Positions 24,172-33,165 of a stretch of DNA of 64,000 nucleotides are shown here, piece by piece. The stretch's first letter is position 1, and each line of letters starts with the position of its first letter. The notes beneath the pieces were generated by a model. That model did no database searches. It saw only the letters and a program-made list of their open reading frames with translations, and was not told where the DNA came from. The translations under genes were made by a program, and so were the position numbers. The stretch lies in contig NZ_QJJM01000002.1 in assembly GCF_003201955.1 (NCBI RefSeq), positions 1 through 64,000 of the forward strand, given 5' to 3'. Source of the DNA: Blastomonas natatoria (GTDB lineage: Bacteria > Pseudomonadota > Alphaproteobacteria > Sphingomonadales > Sphingomonadaceae).

Positions 24172-26355
24172 ATGAGGGACCACATGATTTCACGGCTGCT
24201 GGCCGGGCTTGGCACCACCGCGCTTGCGCTGGCCATGGCATCGCAGGCCGCCGCGCAGGACAGTGCGGCCACTGGCGAGGCCGAAAGCGCACCTGGCTTT
24301 GACGAAATCGTCGTTACAGCCACCAAAAAGGCCAATGCACAGAACGTCCAGGACGTGGCGATCGCGATCACCGCGTTCGGAGCGGAACAGCTCGAAAACC
24401 AGCATATCCGAACGCTCGACAATCTCAGCTACAGCGCCCCCAACGTGCAGCTCGATGATGTCGGCACCGCGCCGGGCTTTGCCAATTTCTCCATTCGCGG
24501 GCTGGGCATCAACAGCTCGATCCCGTCGATCGACCCCACCGTCGGCGTCTTTGTCGATGGCGTGTACATGGGCATCAGCGCAGGGATCCTGTTCGACACT
24601 TTCGACCTTGAGGGCGTCGAGGTGCTGCGTGGGCCGCAGGGCCTGCTGTTCGGGCGCAACGTCACCGGCGGTGCGGTCGTCGTCCGCACCTCCACGCCGG
24701 GCAACGACCTGAAGGTCGAGGGCCGGCTCGCCGTTGAAACCGGGCTCAACAAGATCGCCAGCGCGGTAATTTCCGGCCCGCTGATCGAGGACAAGCTGGC
24801 CGCCAAACTTGCCGTCTATTACAATGACGACGACGGCTATTTCACCAACAGGTTCAACGGCAACAACGATTTCGGCGCATCGGAAACGCTGATCGTGCGG
24901 TCCGCGCTGAACTTCACTCCGACCGATACGATCAGCATCGTCGGGCGCTATGAACATGGCCGGGTGCGCGGCGATGGCGCAGTCGTCAGCAATTTCGGCC
25001 TGTTCCGGCGCGAAAGCTTCGACATCAGCGTCGATGAAGAGGGCGTGACCCGCAACGACTGGAACCAGGCATCGGTCGAGATCAATATCGACACCGCGTT
25101 TGGCGACGGCAAGATCACCAACATCACGGCCTATCGCGATTACAAGGGCTTCGTCGTCAGCGACATCGACTCCTCGCCCAGCTTCACCTTCCACGCCGAT
25201 ACGCTGACCCGGCAGGATCAGTTCAGCAACGAACTGCGCTATGCAGGAACGTTCGGCCGCGTCGATGTAACCACCGGCCTGTACTATTTCGAGCAGGATA
25301 TCGACTATATCGAACTGCGCCGCCTGGCAGGCGGGGCGCTGCGCATCTCCGGCGGCGGCAAGCAGTCGCAGACCACGTTCGGCGCGTTCTTCTCCACCGA
25401 CTGGCGGATGACCGACACGCTGACCGTCAGTGGCGGCCTGCGCTATTCGTGGGAGAAGAAGCGGGTGCAGGTGCAGAACCTGGCCGGCAATCTGTGCGAC
25501 CCGATCGGAACGCGCACCTGCAGCAGCTATGGTTTCCGGGATAGCGAAAGCTGGCAGGACCCAACCTTCCGCGTCGGCCTGCAATGGCAGCCGACCAGCG
25601 ATACGCTGGCTTATGCCTTTTTCGCGCGCGGCTTCCGCAGTGGCGGCTACAACTTCCGCAACGGCAACCCCGCCGAGGACCCAGGTCCCTTCGATGCGGA
25701 AAAGCAGAACAGCTACGAAATCGGCCTCAAGCAGGATTTCGGCAACGTGCTGCGCCTCAATCTGGCGGCCTTTCACAACACGGTGCTGGGCCTGCAGCGC
25801 GAGATCATTCTGCCGGTTCTGCCGATCGGCACCACTCAGGTTATCCGCAATTCCGCCGATCTGCGGCTGCGCGGGGTGGAGGCCGAGGCGACCTTGCGGA
25901 TCGGCGACCATCTGACGCTGAACGGCCAGCTGGGCTATACCGATGCACAATACACCCGCATCTTCTTCGACCTGACTGGCGACCGGGTGATCGATGCGCG
26001 CGATTTTGCCTTGCGCCCGCCGCGGCTTGCGCCCTGGACCTATGGCGCATCGGCCAATTTCACGCATGATGTCGGCAGCGCTGGGGAGTTCTCCGCACGC
26101 GCAGCCTATGCTCATCGAGATGCGGCATGGTCGAACGACAACAATACTGGCCTGCTCAGCGCCGGCGATATCGTCGACATCAACTTTGCCTTCCAGACCG
26201 CCGACCGGCGCTGGAAGTTCTCGCTCTATGGCAACAACCTGCTCAACGACCAGACCGAGGGCAATGTCTCTCCGCTGCCGTTCTTCGCGGGCTCGACCTT
26301 CTCATCGATCAACAAAGGGTGGGTGCTCGGGGCGGAACTGATCTTCCGTTACTGA
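24172..26355 (+). CDS. TonB-dependent outer-membrane receptor (catabolic cluster)
   Basis: A receptor of about 727 residues that imports the cluster's substrate across the outer membrane using TonB energy. Signal peptide residues 1-28 (ends ASQAAAQ), TonB box region FDEIVVTATKKANAQNVQDV, plug domain with IRTLDNLSYSAPNVQLDDVG and EVLRGPQGLLFGRNVTGGAV, then the barrel, ending in the aromatic residue pattern LIFRY. The start is ambiguous: ATGs at 24166, 24172 and 24184; GAGGGG at 24160 favours 24172. No siderophore-type motif; position between SDR and monooxygenase genes points to an organic carbon source. Confidence 0.88.
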   Translation: MRDHMISRLLAGLGTTALALAMASQAAAQDSAATGEAESAPGFDEIVVTATKKANAQNVQDVAIAITAFGAEQLENQHIRTLDNLSYSAPNVQLDDVGTAPGFANFSIRGLGINSSIPSIDPTVGVFVDGVYMGISAGILFDTFDLEGVEVLRGPQGLLFGRNVTGGAVVVRTSTPGNDLKVEGRLAVETGLNKIASAVISGPLIEDKLAAKLAVYYNDDDGYFTNRFNGNNDFGASETLIVRSALNFTPTDTISIVGRYEHGRVRGDGAVVSNFGLFRRESFDISVDEEGVTRNDWNQASVEINIDTAFGDGKITNITAYRDYKGFVVSDIDSSPSFTFHADTLTRQDQFSNELRYAGTFGRVDVTTGLYYFEQDIDYIELRRLAGGALRISGGGKQSQTTFGAFFSTDWRMTDTLTVSGGLRYSWEKKRVQVQNLAGNLCDPIGTRTCSSYGFRDSESWQDPTFRVGLQWQPTSDTLAYAFFARGFRSGGYNFRNGNPAEDPGPFDAEKQNSYEIGLKQDFGNVLRLNLAAFHNTVLGLQREIILPVLPIGTTQVIRNSADLRLRGVEAEATLRIGDHLTLNGQLGYTDAQYTRIFFDLTGDRVIDARDFALRPPRLAPWTYGASANFTHDVGSAGEFSARAAYAHRDAAWSNDNNTGLLSAGDIVDINFAFQTADRRWKFSLYGNNLLNDQTEGNVSPLPFFAGSTFSSINKGWVLGAELIFRY

Positions 26356-26440
26356 ACCCCCTGCCCATGCCGGGCGGTGCACCCTCTAAGCGCCGCCCGG
26401 CAACCTCTCTCGGACATAGCCACAAGACCGGAACGCACAC

Positions 26441-28087
26441 ATGACCGCCCAACCGCAAGACATTCCCGATAGCGCGCCAACCATCACCGTCGATGCGCTG
26501 GTCGTCGGTGCAGGCTTTGGCGGCCTGTATGCCGTGCACAAGCTGCGCGAGATGGGACTTTCCGTCACCGGCGTGGAAGCCGGCGGCGATGTCGGCGGAG
26601 TCTGGTACTGGAACCGCTATCCCGGCGCACGCTGCGACCTGATGTGCGTCGATTACAGCTTCGGATTTTCAGACGAAATCCAGCAGGAATGGACCTGGAC
26701 AGAGCAGTTTGCGGCCCAGCCGGAAATTCTGGCCTATGCCAATTTCGTCGCGGACAAGCTGGCGCTCCGCCCGCTGTTCCATTTCAATACCCGGGTGATC
26801 CGCGCACGATGGGATGCCGAAATGCAGCGCTGGACCGCCACGACCGATCGCGGGCAACGGATCGTGGCCAGCTATTGCGTCATGGCAACCGGGCCGCTGT
26901 CGATCCCCAAGGACCCTGAGTTTCCCGGGCTGGCGGACTTCAAGGGCGAGCTGCTGCGCGCTGCAAAATGGCCGCATGAGCCGGTCAGCTTCAAGGGAAA
27001 GCGTGTCGGGCTGGTCGGCACCGGGTCCAGCGGCATCCAGATCGTGCCCGTGGTAGCGCAGCAAGCCGAAGCACTGCACGTCTTCCAGCGCACCCCCAGC
27101 TTTACCATGCCGATGCGCAACAGCCGGCTCGACCCGGACTATGTCGCCGAGCTCAAGCGCCACTATCCCGCCATTCGCGCAGTCGCGCGCGCCAGTCAGC
27201 TGGGCGGCGTTCGCCCGGTCACATCGCGACCCTTCTTCTCGATCACGCCATCGCAGCGGCAACGGGTGATGGAAGATGCCTGGGCACGTGGCGGGCTCGA
27301 CTTTCTGGGCATGTTCTCCGATCTGCTGACCAACCCGGAGGCAAACGAGCATGTCGCAGAGTTCGTGCGCGGGAAGATCGACGAGACAGTCAACGATCCT
27401 GTAACTGCGGAAAAGCTCAAGCCGCGCGGCTATCCCATCTTTGCGCGGCGCCCGTGTCTCGATACCGGCTATTACGAGAGCTACAACCTGCCGCATGTCC
27501 ATCTGCACGATTGCCTGGAACATCCGATCGAGCGGGTAACGGACAAGGGAATTCGCACCAGCGCGGGCGAGGTCGAACTCGATGCGCTGATCCTGGCCAC
27601 GGGCTATGACGGGCTTTCAGGCGCATTGATGGCCTTTGAGGTCCAGGGCCGCGCCGGGCATGATGTCCGCACCAAATGGGCGGGGGGGGCGCGCTCCTAT
27701 CTGGGCCTGATGATGGCGGGGTTCCCCAATCTGTTCATGGTGTGCGGACCCAATGGGCCGGCGGCACTGGCGAATATCATCACGCTGGACGAGCAGAACG
27801 TGAACTGGATCTGCGACCTGATCGCGCACATGCGCAGCCATGGCATCGCCACGGTGGAACCCCGGCTCGAGGCTGAGGACGAGTGGATGGAAACGGTCTT
27901 CGGCCTCGCCCAGCTGACGCTCGTATCCAAGGCAAACACCTGGTACACCGGAACCAATGTCGACGGAAAGCCGCGCGGGCTCATCATGTATACCGGCGGC
28001 TTCTTCAAGTATAACGAAGCCTGCACGGCGGTGGCTCAGGCAGGCTATCCGACGCTGGATTTCGGCAAGGTCCCGGTTCAGGCCTGA
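26441..28087 (+). CDS. Baeyer-Villiger-type flavin monooxygenase with altered fingerprint
   Basis: A 548-residue FAD/NADPH-dependent monooxygenase of the cyclohexanone/phenylacetone monooxygenase group, which inserts oxygen next to a ketone to give an ester or lactone. FAD motif VVGAGFGGLY (21-30), GGDVGGVWYWNRYPGARCD, NADPH motif GLVGTGSSGIQ (190-200), and later ILATGYDGLSG. The signature FxGxxxHxxxWP (167-178) reads FKGELLRAAKWP: Arg173 stands where His is usual. This His is linked to activity in studied members, so chemistry may differ. Upstream is the TonB receptor; the SMP-30 lactonase is the plausible next step. Confidence 0.86.
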   Translation: MTAQPQDIPDSAPTITVDALVVGAGFGGLYAVHKLREMGLSVTGVEAGGDVGGVWYWNRYPGARCDLMCVDYSFGFSDEIQQEWTWTEQFAAQPEILAYANFVADKLALRPLFHFNTRVIRARWDAEMQRWTATTDRGQRIVASYCVMATGPLSIPKDPEFPGLADFKGELLRAAKWPHEPVSFKGKRVGLVGTGSSGIQIVPVVAQQAEALHVFQRTPSFTMPMRNSRLDPDYVAELKRHYPAIRAVARASQLGGVRPVTSRPFFSITPSQRQRVMEDAWARGGLDFLGMFSDLLTNPEANEHVAEFVRGKIDETVNDPVTAEKLKPRGYPIFARRPCLDTGYYESYNLPHVHLHDCLEHPIERVTDKGIRTSAGEVELDALILATGYDGLSGALMAFEVQGRAGHDVRTKWAGGARSYLGLMMAGFPNLFMVCGPNGPAALANIITLDEQNVNWICDLIAHMRSHGIATVEPRLEAEDEWMETVFGLAQLTLVSKANTWYTGTNVDGKPRGLIMYTGGFFKYNEACTAVAQAGYPTLDFGKVPVQA

Positions 28088-28106
28088 CGGGATCGCGATG
28101 TCACAA

Positions 28107-28136
28107 GGGGCCGGACCGGCAATGCGCCCCGGCCCC
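28107..28136. terminator. Convergent GC-rich hairpin between monooxygenase and IclR genes
   Basis: GGGGCCGG (28107-28114) pairs with CCGGCCCC (28129-28136) around a 14-base loop, in the short gap between two converging genes. No clear T-run follows, so efficiency is uncertain. Confidence 0.5.
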
Positions 28137-28146
28137 TGGCCTGCAG

Positions 28147-28941
28147 TCAGGCCGCGCTGAGAATGGGGTCCGATGCAGTCGCGCCGCCGGCTTCATGCCG
28201 CGCCCGGAAGGAGGCGATCGCGTCGGTCATCACGTCGATGATGTCCTGCTTTGCGCGCGAGATGCGATCGACCAGCCCCCCGACGCCCAGCGCGAGCGGG
28301 ATCCCGTAAAGGTCTATGTCCAGCGGCATGGCGATGGAGGCCAGCTCCGGCGTCGGGCGCTTGGGCAGATAGGCATGCCCAACCTCGTGGCTCCAGCGCA
28401 CCTCGCGCATGAGTTCTTCGAACGTCGGCAGCGCGTCACCGCCCAGCGCGTAGTGCCGGGTATAGCGATACAGCTTGTCGATCTCGCGCTGGCGCATGCG
28501 GCTCATCAGCGCGATGCCCGATGAGGAATCGACCATCAGCCGCATCGTCCCCTCGCTCGGCGCCATCTTGTATTCGTGATCGGGGGTCTTCAGGATGATG
28601 TACTGGATGTAGAGGTCATTCTGCGCAACCAGCCCCACCGTTTCGTCCGTCCGGCGCTGGACTTCGTCGACCAGGCTGACCAGCCCGCCTTCGCGATTCA
28701 TCATGCTCGGCAGCCAGCTGCCCAGCGCCGCCACCCGCAAGGTTGGCAGATAGGTCATCGTTGCGCGGTTGTAATTGAGATAACCCATCATGACCATGCT
28801 CTTGAGCAGATTGGTCGCGCTCGACTGCGGATAGCACAGCGCCCGATAGACTTCATTCAGCCTGAGGGGGCGCCGCTCTTCCATGAACAGCTCCAGAACC
28901 TCGAGCGTCCGGGACGCGGACTTCACCTTGATCCGTTGCAT
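28147..28941 (-). CDS. IclR-family transcriptional regulator (second copy)
   Basis: A 264-residue regulator with the winged helix at residues 1-70 (VKSASRTLEVLELFMEERRP, YPQSSATNLLKSMVMMGYLN) and an IclR effector domain (TDETVGLVAQNDLYIQYIIL, MVDSSSGIALMSRM, YGIPLALGVGGLVDRISRAK). It is a paralogue of the gene at 16919-17671, and the two bracket the monooxygenase/receptor/SDR part of the cluster. Its own promoter region (28942-29216) contains TTATCATATACGTGATGA, a partly symmetrical stretch that could be an operator. A stand-alone gene, convergent with the monooxygenase. Confidence 0.88.
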   Translation of the reverse strand: MQRIKVKSASRTLEVLELFMEERRPLRLNEVYRALCYPQSSATNLLKSMVMMGYLNYNRATMTYLPTLRVAALGSWLPSMMNREGGLVSLVDEVQRRTDETVGLVAQNDLYIQYIILKTPDHEYKMAPSEGTMRLMVDSSSGIALMSRMRQREIDKLYRYTRHYALGGDALPTFEELMREVRWSHEVGHAYLPKRPTPELASIAMPLDIDLYGIPLALGVGGLVDRISRAKQDIIDVMTDAIASFRARHEAGGATASDPILSAA

Positions 28942-29216
28942 CTGTCACCCTCCTAAACGGCTGCCGCTTCATTGTCGGTTGGGTGGAATTCTAGCGGATG
29001 GCCCTGCAGAGGCAACGAACCGGGGGCTTATCATATACGTGATGAAGTGGAGCAAGCGGTGCTCGGGTCCTTGATCTTGCACAAGGGCGGCCAGTGACGT
29101 CGGATCACGATCCCGCTTTCAGCCCGGATTTGGCAATCTTCCCGAGAGGTCTCGCCCCGCCGGCGGCCTGCGCCGTTTGGCGACGCGCCTGCGGCACTAC
29201 ACGCTGCTGCGAAAGA

Positions 29217-30701
29217 TCATTGCTCCGACAGCATGGCATTGAAATTGTGGTCGAGCCGCTCCGGTGCCGGTCTGCCGAGGCGACTGACGGCCACGGCGGC
29301 AATGGTGCTGACAATGAACCCAGGGATGATTTCATAGATGACATCCGTCGGTGCCTGCCCACTGATGGTGAATGGGGCATAAAGCCAGACGAGCACCGTG
29401 GTTGCACCGCCAACTATTCCTGCAAGCGCGCCTTCGCGGGTCATGCGGCGCCAGTGGAGGCTCAGCAGTATCACGGGGCCAAAGGCGGCACCGAACCCTG
29501 CCCAGGCATTGCCGACGAGCGAGAGAATGCTGCTCGATCTATCGAGCGCCAGGAATACGGCAACGATTGCGACCGCAAGCGTCGCAACGCGGCTGACCAA
29601 TACCAGCTCGCTCTGGCTTGCGGATTTTCTGAAGAAGGTCTTGTAGAAGTCCTCGGTCAGCGAGCTTGATGACACGAGCAGCTGCGACGAGATCGTGCTC
29701 ATGATGGCGGCCAGGATCGCAGCAAGCAGGAAGCCCGCGATATAAGGATGGAACAGCGTCTGCGACAGGACGATGAATATCGTTTCGGGATCGGCCAGGA
29801 TCAAGCCGTTCTGAGTGACATAGGCAAGCCCGCCAACACCGCACAGCACCGCGCCGATGACCGTGACGATCATCCACGACATGCCGATACGGCGGGTCGT
29901 CGGCATGTCCTTGACGGAGCGCACGGCCATGAACCGCACGATGATGTGCGGCTGGCCGAAATAACCCAGGCCCCAGGCGAGGCTCGACAGGATTCCGAGC
30001 GTGCCGACACCGGCAAACCAGTCGAAATAGTCGGGATTGATGGCGGTGGTCGCCGCCTGTGTTCCGCTCCAGCCACCCACCGCTGCAATGGCGACGATGG
30101 GTACCAGCACCAGTGCGAGGAACATGATGCAGCCCTGGACGAAATCGGTCAGGCTCACCGCCAGAAATCCGCCGAACAGGGTATAGAGCAACACGACCGC
30201 CGCGGTAAGGACAAGTCCGAAACGATAGTCATAGCCGAACGACGCCTCGAACAGCTTGCCGCCGGCGACCAGTCCTGCCGAGGTATAGAGGGTGAAGAAC
30301 ACGATGATCACCAGCGAGGCGATGACCCTGAGACTGCGGCTGCGATCCTCGAAGCGCTTTTCGAGATAATCGGGGATCGTCACCGCATCGTCCGCGATTT
30401 CGGTATAGGCGCGCAGGCGCGGCGCGATCAGGCGATAGTTCGCCCAGGCACCGATCGTAAGACCCACCGCAATCCAGACGGCGCTGAAACCCGCAAGATA
30501 CACCGCACCCGGCAGCCCCATCAGCATCCATCCGCTCATGTCGGAAGCGCCTGCTGAAAGTGCAGCGACTGCAGGTGGCAGGTTGCGCCCCCCCAGCATG
30601 AATTCGGAAACATTGCTCGTCGATTTGCGCCAGGCATAAAGGCCGATGCCGATCATGAGCACGAAATAGGCTCCCAGCGAGACGGCAGTTTCCGAGTTCA
30701 T
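29217..30701 (-). CDS. putP: Sodium/proline symporter
   Basis: A 494-residue inner-membrane Na+/solute symporter of the SSS family with about 13 hydrophobic helices. The N-terminus YFVLMIGIGLYAWRKSTSNV, the sodium-site region SAGASDMSGWMLMGLPGAVY (helix 2) and the later GYFGQPHIIVRFMAVRSVKD are hallmarks of PutP. Length agrees with the family (about 500). It is the third gene of a leftward proC-proA-putP run, which links proline synthesis to proline uptake; an osmotic-stress role is a reasonable inference. No putA gene is nearby. Confidence 0.92.
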   Translation of the reverse strand: MNSETAVSLGAYFVLMIGIGLYAWRKSTSNVSEFMLGGRNLPPAVAALSAGASDMSGWMLMGLPGAVYLAGFSAVWIAVGLTIGAWANYRLIAPRLRAYTEIADDAVTIPDYLEKRFEDRSRSLRVIASLVIIVFFTLYTSAGLVAGGKLFEASFGYDYRFGLVLTAAVVLLYTLFGGFLAVSLTDFVQGCIMFLALVLVPIVAIAAVGGWSGTQAATTAINPDYFDWFAGVGTLGILSSLAWGLGYFGQPHIIVRFMAVRSVKDMPTTRRIGMSWMIVTVIGAVLCGVGGLAYVTQNGLILADPETIFIVLSQTLFHPYIAGFLLAAILAAIMSTISSQLLVSSSSLTEDFYKTFFRKSASQSELVLVSRVATLAVAIVAVFLALDRSSSILSLVGNAWAGFGAAFGPVILLSLHWRRMTREGALAGIVGGATTVLVWLYAPFTISGQAPTDVIYEIIPGFIVSTIAAVAVSRLGRPAPERLDHNFNAMLSEQ

Positions 30702-30753
30702 TGCGATATTCCGTTCAGTAGTCAGATTGGGTTTGCCTCAGGCAGGCAATGGG

Positions 30754-32034
30754 TCAGGTACGGGTCTGCCCTGCACCGTGGACGAGATATTTGAAGCTGG
30801 TTAGCTGTTCGAGGCCGACGGGACCGCGCGCATGCATCTTGCCGGTGGCGATGCCGATTTCGGCTCCCATGCCGAATTCCCCGCCGTCCGAGAATTGCGT
30901 CGACGCATTGTGCATGACCACCGCGCTGTCGACCGCCGTCATGAACCGGCGAGCAGCCTCGTCATTGCGCGTCAGGATGGCATCTGTGTGGCCGGACGAA
31001 TTGTCGGACACGAACGCGATGGCCTCGTCCAGCCCGCCCACTATTTTCACCGAAGCGATGGCGTCGAGATATTCGGTGCTCCAGTCTTCCTCGCTGGCGG
31101 GAAGCAGCCGCGGCTCGATGGCAACCGCCTCGGCATCGCCACGCAGTTCGCAATCGGGCATGGCATCGGCAAGCGCAGGGAGCACGCGATCGGCGACCTG
31201 CCGATCGATAACGATGCTTTCGGTCGCACCGCATATGCCGGTGCGGCGAAGCTTGGCATTGCGGATGATCGCTACCGCCTGGGCCACATCCGCATCGGCA
31301 TGGACATAGCTGTGGCAGTTGCCATCGAGATGAAGAAGTGTCGGCACACGCGCTTCGCGGCGGACGAGCTCGACGAGCCCCCGCCCGCCTCGCGGAATGA
31401 CCAGATCGACCAAGTCGACGGCGTGCAGCAATTCGGTGACGGCTGCCCTGTCGATGGTAGCGACCGCCTGCACGCAATCGGCGGGCAGACCGGCCTCGAC
31501 CAACCCTTTGCGCATGCACGCCACGATCGCCGCGGTCGAGCGGATGCTTTCCGAACCACCCCGCAGGATGATGGCATTGCCTGACTTGATGCACAGGGCA
31601 CTCGCATCGGCGCCGACATTGGGGCGCGATTCATAGATCATGGCAATCACCCCGATCGGCACCGCAACCCGCCGGATATCCAGACCATTGGGCCTTTCAA
31701 AACGGGCGAGCTCGCGTCCTACGGGGTCAGGCAGTTCGGCAATGGCATCGATCGCGTCGGCCAGCGCGGCCACCCGGGCCTTGTCCAGCCGCAATCGGTC
31801 GACAAACGACTCCGGCTTGCCATCGTCCAGGCCGGCGATATCCTCGGCATTGGCAGCGACGAGGTCGGCGCTCGCGTTGCGCAGCGCGCGCGCTGCAGCA
31901 CGGAGCGCCGCGTTTCTGGTTGCAGTATCCGCCATCGCGAGTTGCCGTGTCGAGGCCCTTGCAGCCTTGCAGAGCGCAGCAACATGCGCGGTCGTGTCGG
32001 AAGAATTCGCCTTGATCGGTTGAATGAAGTTCAT
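30754..32034 (-). CDS. proA: Glutamate-5-semialdehyde dehydrogenase (gamma-glutamyl phosphate reductase)
   Basis: A 426-residue cytosolic enzyme for the second step of proline synthesis: gamma-glutamyl phosphate plus NADPH to glutamate semialdehyde. Motifs: [40 protein letters not shown], the catalytic Cys in [15 protein letters not shown], and [23 protein letters not shown]-like [20 protein letters not shown] followed by [18 protein letters not shown]. Complete and normal length. It follows proC by 54 bases and precedes putP by 52, so the three share a transcript. Confidence 0.95.
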   Translation of the reverse strand: MNFIQPIKANSSDTTAHVAALCKAARASTRQLAMADTATRNAALRAAARALRNASADLVAANAEDIAGLDDGKPESFVDRLRLDKARVAALADAIDAIAELPDPVGRELARFERPNGLDIRRVAVPIGVIAMIYESRPNVGADASALCIKSGNAIILRGGSESIRSTAAIVACMRKGLVEAGLPADCVQAVATIDRAAVTELLHAVDLVDLVIPRGGRGLVELVRREARVPTLLHLDGNCHSYVHADADVAQAVAIIRNAKLRRTGICGATESIVIDRQVADRVLPALADAMPDCELRGDAEAVAIEPRLLPASEEDWSTEYLDAIASVKIVGGLDEAIAFVSDNSSGHTDAILTRNDEAARRFMTAVDSAVVMHNASTQFSDGGEFGMGAEIGIATGKMHARGPVGLEQLTSFKYLVHGAGQTRT

Positions 32035-32088
32035 GAGAGGTCTTTCCGGCCGTTCAGGCCTGGTTGCATAAATCGAGACGCGGTTGCG

Positions 32089-32916
32089 TCAGCGCAGTTC
32101 CACCGCGCGCTCATAGGCAGCGGTCAAAGTGGCGCAGAACCGCTCGCCCAGTGTTCCGTCCCCGTTGAGCGCTTCGAGCCCTGCGGCTGTCGTGCCGTTC
32201 TTGCTGGTGACGCTGGTGCGGAGTTGATCTAGGCTTGATTGCGATCGCTGGGCCATCGCGATGGCACCCGCCATGGTCCCCAGCACAAGCTGCCGGGCGT
32301 CTTCCGGGCTGAAGCCCAACTGCATGGCGGCATCGACATAGACCCGGGCAATCTCGAAAACATAGCCCGGTCCCGATCCCGCGACGGCGGTCAGCCGGTC
32401 GAGAATGTCTTCATCCGCCACCCACACGGTGGTGCCCGCTGCTGCCATGAGACGTTCAATCAACGCCCGCTGCTCGGTTGTCGCGCGGTTGTCTGCGCAC
32501 AGACCGCTCACGCCTTCGCCGATTGCAGAGGGCAGGTTCGGCATGACGCGAACCACAGCTGCTCCGCCGGAAAGGGCCTGAAGCCGTTCAATGGAACAGC
32601 CGGCCGCGATCGAGGCGACGAACCCATCGGGGGACAGCCTTGATACATAATCGGGCAGCACCTCGGCCACGATCTGCGGCTTGACCGCCACAATGACCAG
32701 GTCGAACCCGCTTTTCTCGACCGGAGGTGGCTCACGCAGATAATGGACGGGATTGTCTTCTCCTGAAACACGGAGCTCCTGCATCGGATCGATAACGAAG
32801 AATTGTGCATCGGGAAAATCTCTTTGGCCCATGGAGCACCATTGCCTGAGCAACGCGCCACCCATCTTTCCGTTACCAACCAACGCAATACGCAAAGCCA
32901 CATCCTTCTCTATCAA
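32089..32916 (-). CDS. proC: Pyrroline-5-carboxylate reductase
   Basis: A 275-residue NADPH-dependent enzyme for the last step of proline synthesis. The N-terminal Rossmann motif is IALVGNGKMGGALLRQWCSM, followed by VIVAVKPQIVAEVL, VVRVMPNLPSAIGEGVSGLC and the C-terminal dimer/active-site region LTAVAGSGPGYVFEIARVYV with TSKNGTTAAGLEALNG. All are standard. It is the first gene of the leftward operon and diverges from proB over an AT-rich 249-base promoter region. Confidence 0.95.
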   Translation of the reverse strand: MIEKDVALRIALVGNGKMGGALLRQWCSMGQRDFPDAQFFVIDPMQELRVSGEDNPVHYLREPPPVEKSGFDLVIVAVKPQIVAEVLPDYVSRLSPDGFVASIAAGCSIERLQALSGGAAVVRVMPNLPSAIGEGVSGLCADNRATTEQRALIERLMAAAGTTVWVADEDILDRLTAVAGSGPGYVFEIARVYVDAAMQLGFSPEDARQLVLGTMAGAIAMAQRSQSSLDQLRTSVTSKNGTTAAGLEALNGDGTLGERFCATLTAAYERAVELR

Positions 32917-33024
32917 CGCGACGGATCATTTCGACATTTTCGGTCCACGCTCGACCAGGCCGATATCTGGCAAGGAGCACGCATGGCTCCGCGAGACCTT
33001 TGGAAACCTGCAACCTTTACAGAG

Positions 33025-33053
33025 TTGCCATATGTTAATGTAAAGTCTATACG
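33025..33053 (+). promoter_or_regulatory. Candidate proB promoter
   Basis: TTGCCA (33025-33030) and TATACG (33048-33053) are separated by 17 bases in an unusually AT-rich intergenic stretch, about 110 bases before the proB start. They resemble -35 and -10 boxes of a housekeeping promoter. The long leader could hold further control elements; none is recognised. Confidence 0.4.
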
Positions 33054-33165
33054 CCCCTATGTCAAAAATGGTTTCCTGTGTCAAATCACGTACCATTTTG
33101 CCGATTCAGAGGTCGCCTTTGGGCACCATGCCGATATATCGATTAAATAACAAACAGGATAGATT

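Noticed and set aside
24190-26115. 641-codon frame on the minus strand opposite the catabolic TonB receptor
   Set aside because: Antisense shadow without motifs; the plus strand encodes a standard receptor with signal peptide and plug.
29094-29669. 191-codon plus-strand frame at the end of putP
   Set aside because: It overlaps putP antisense for most of its length, has no ribosome site and no family pattern.
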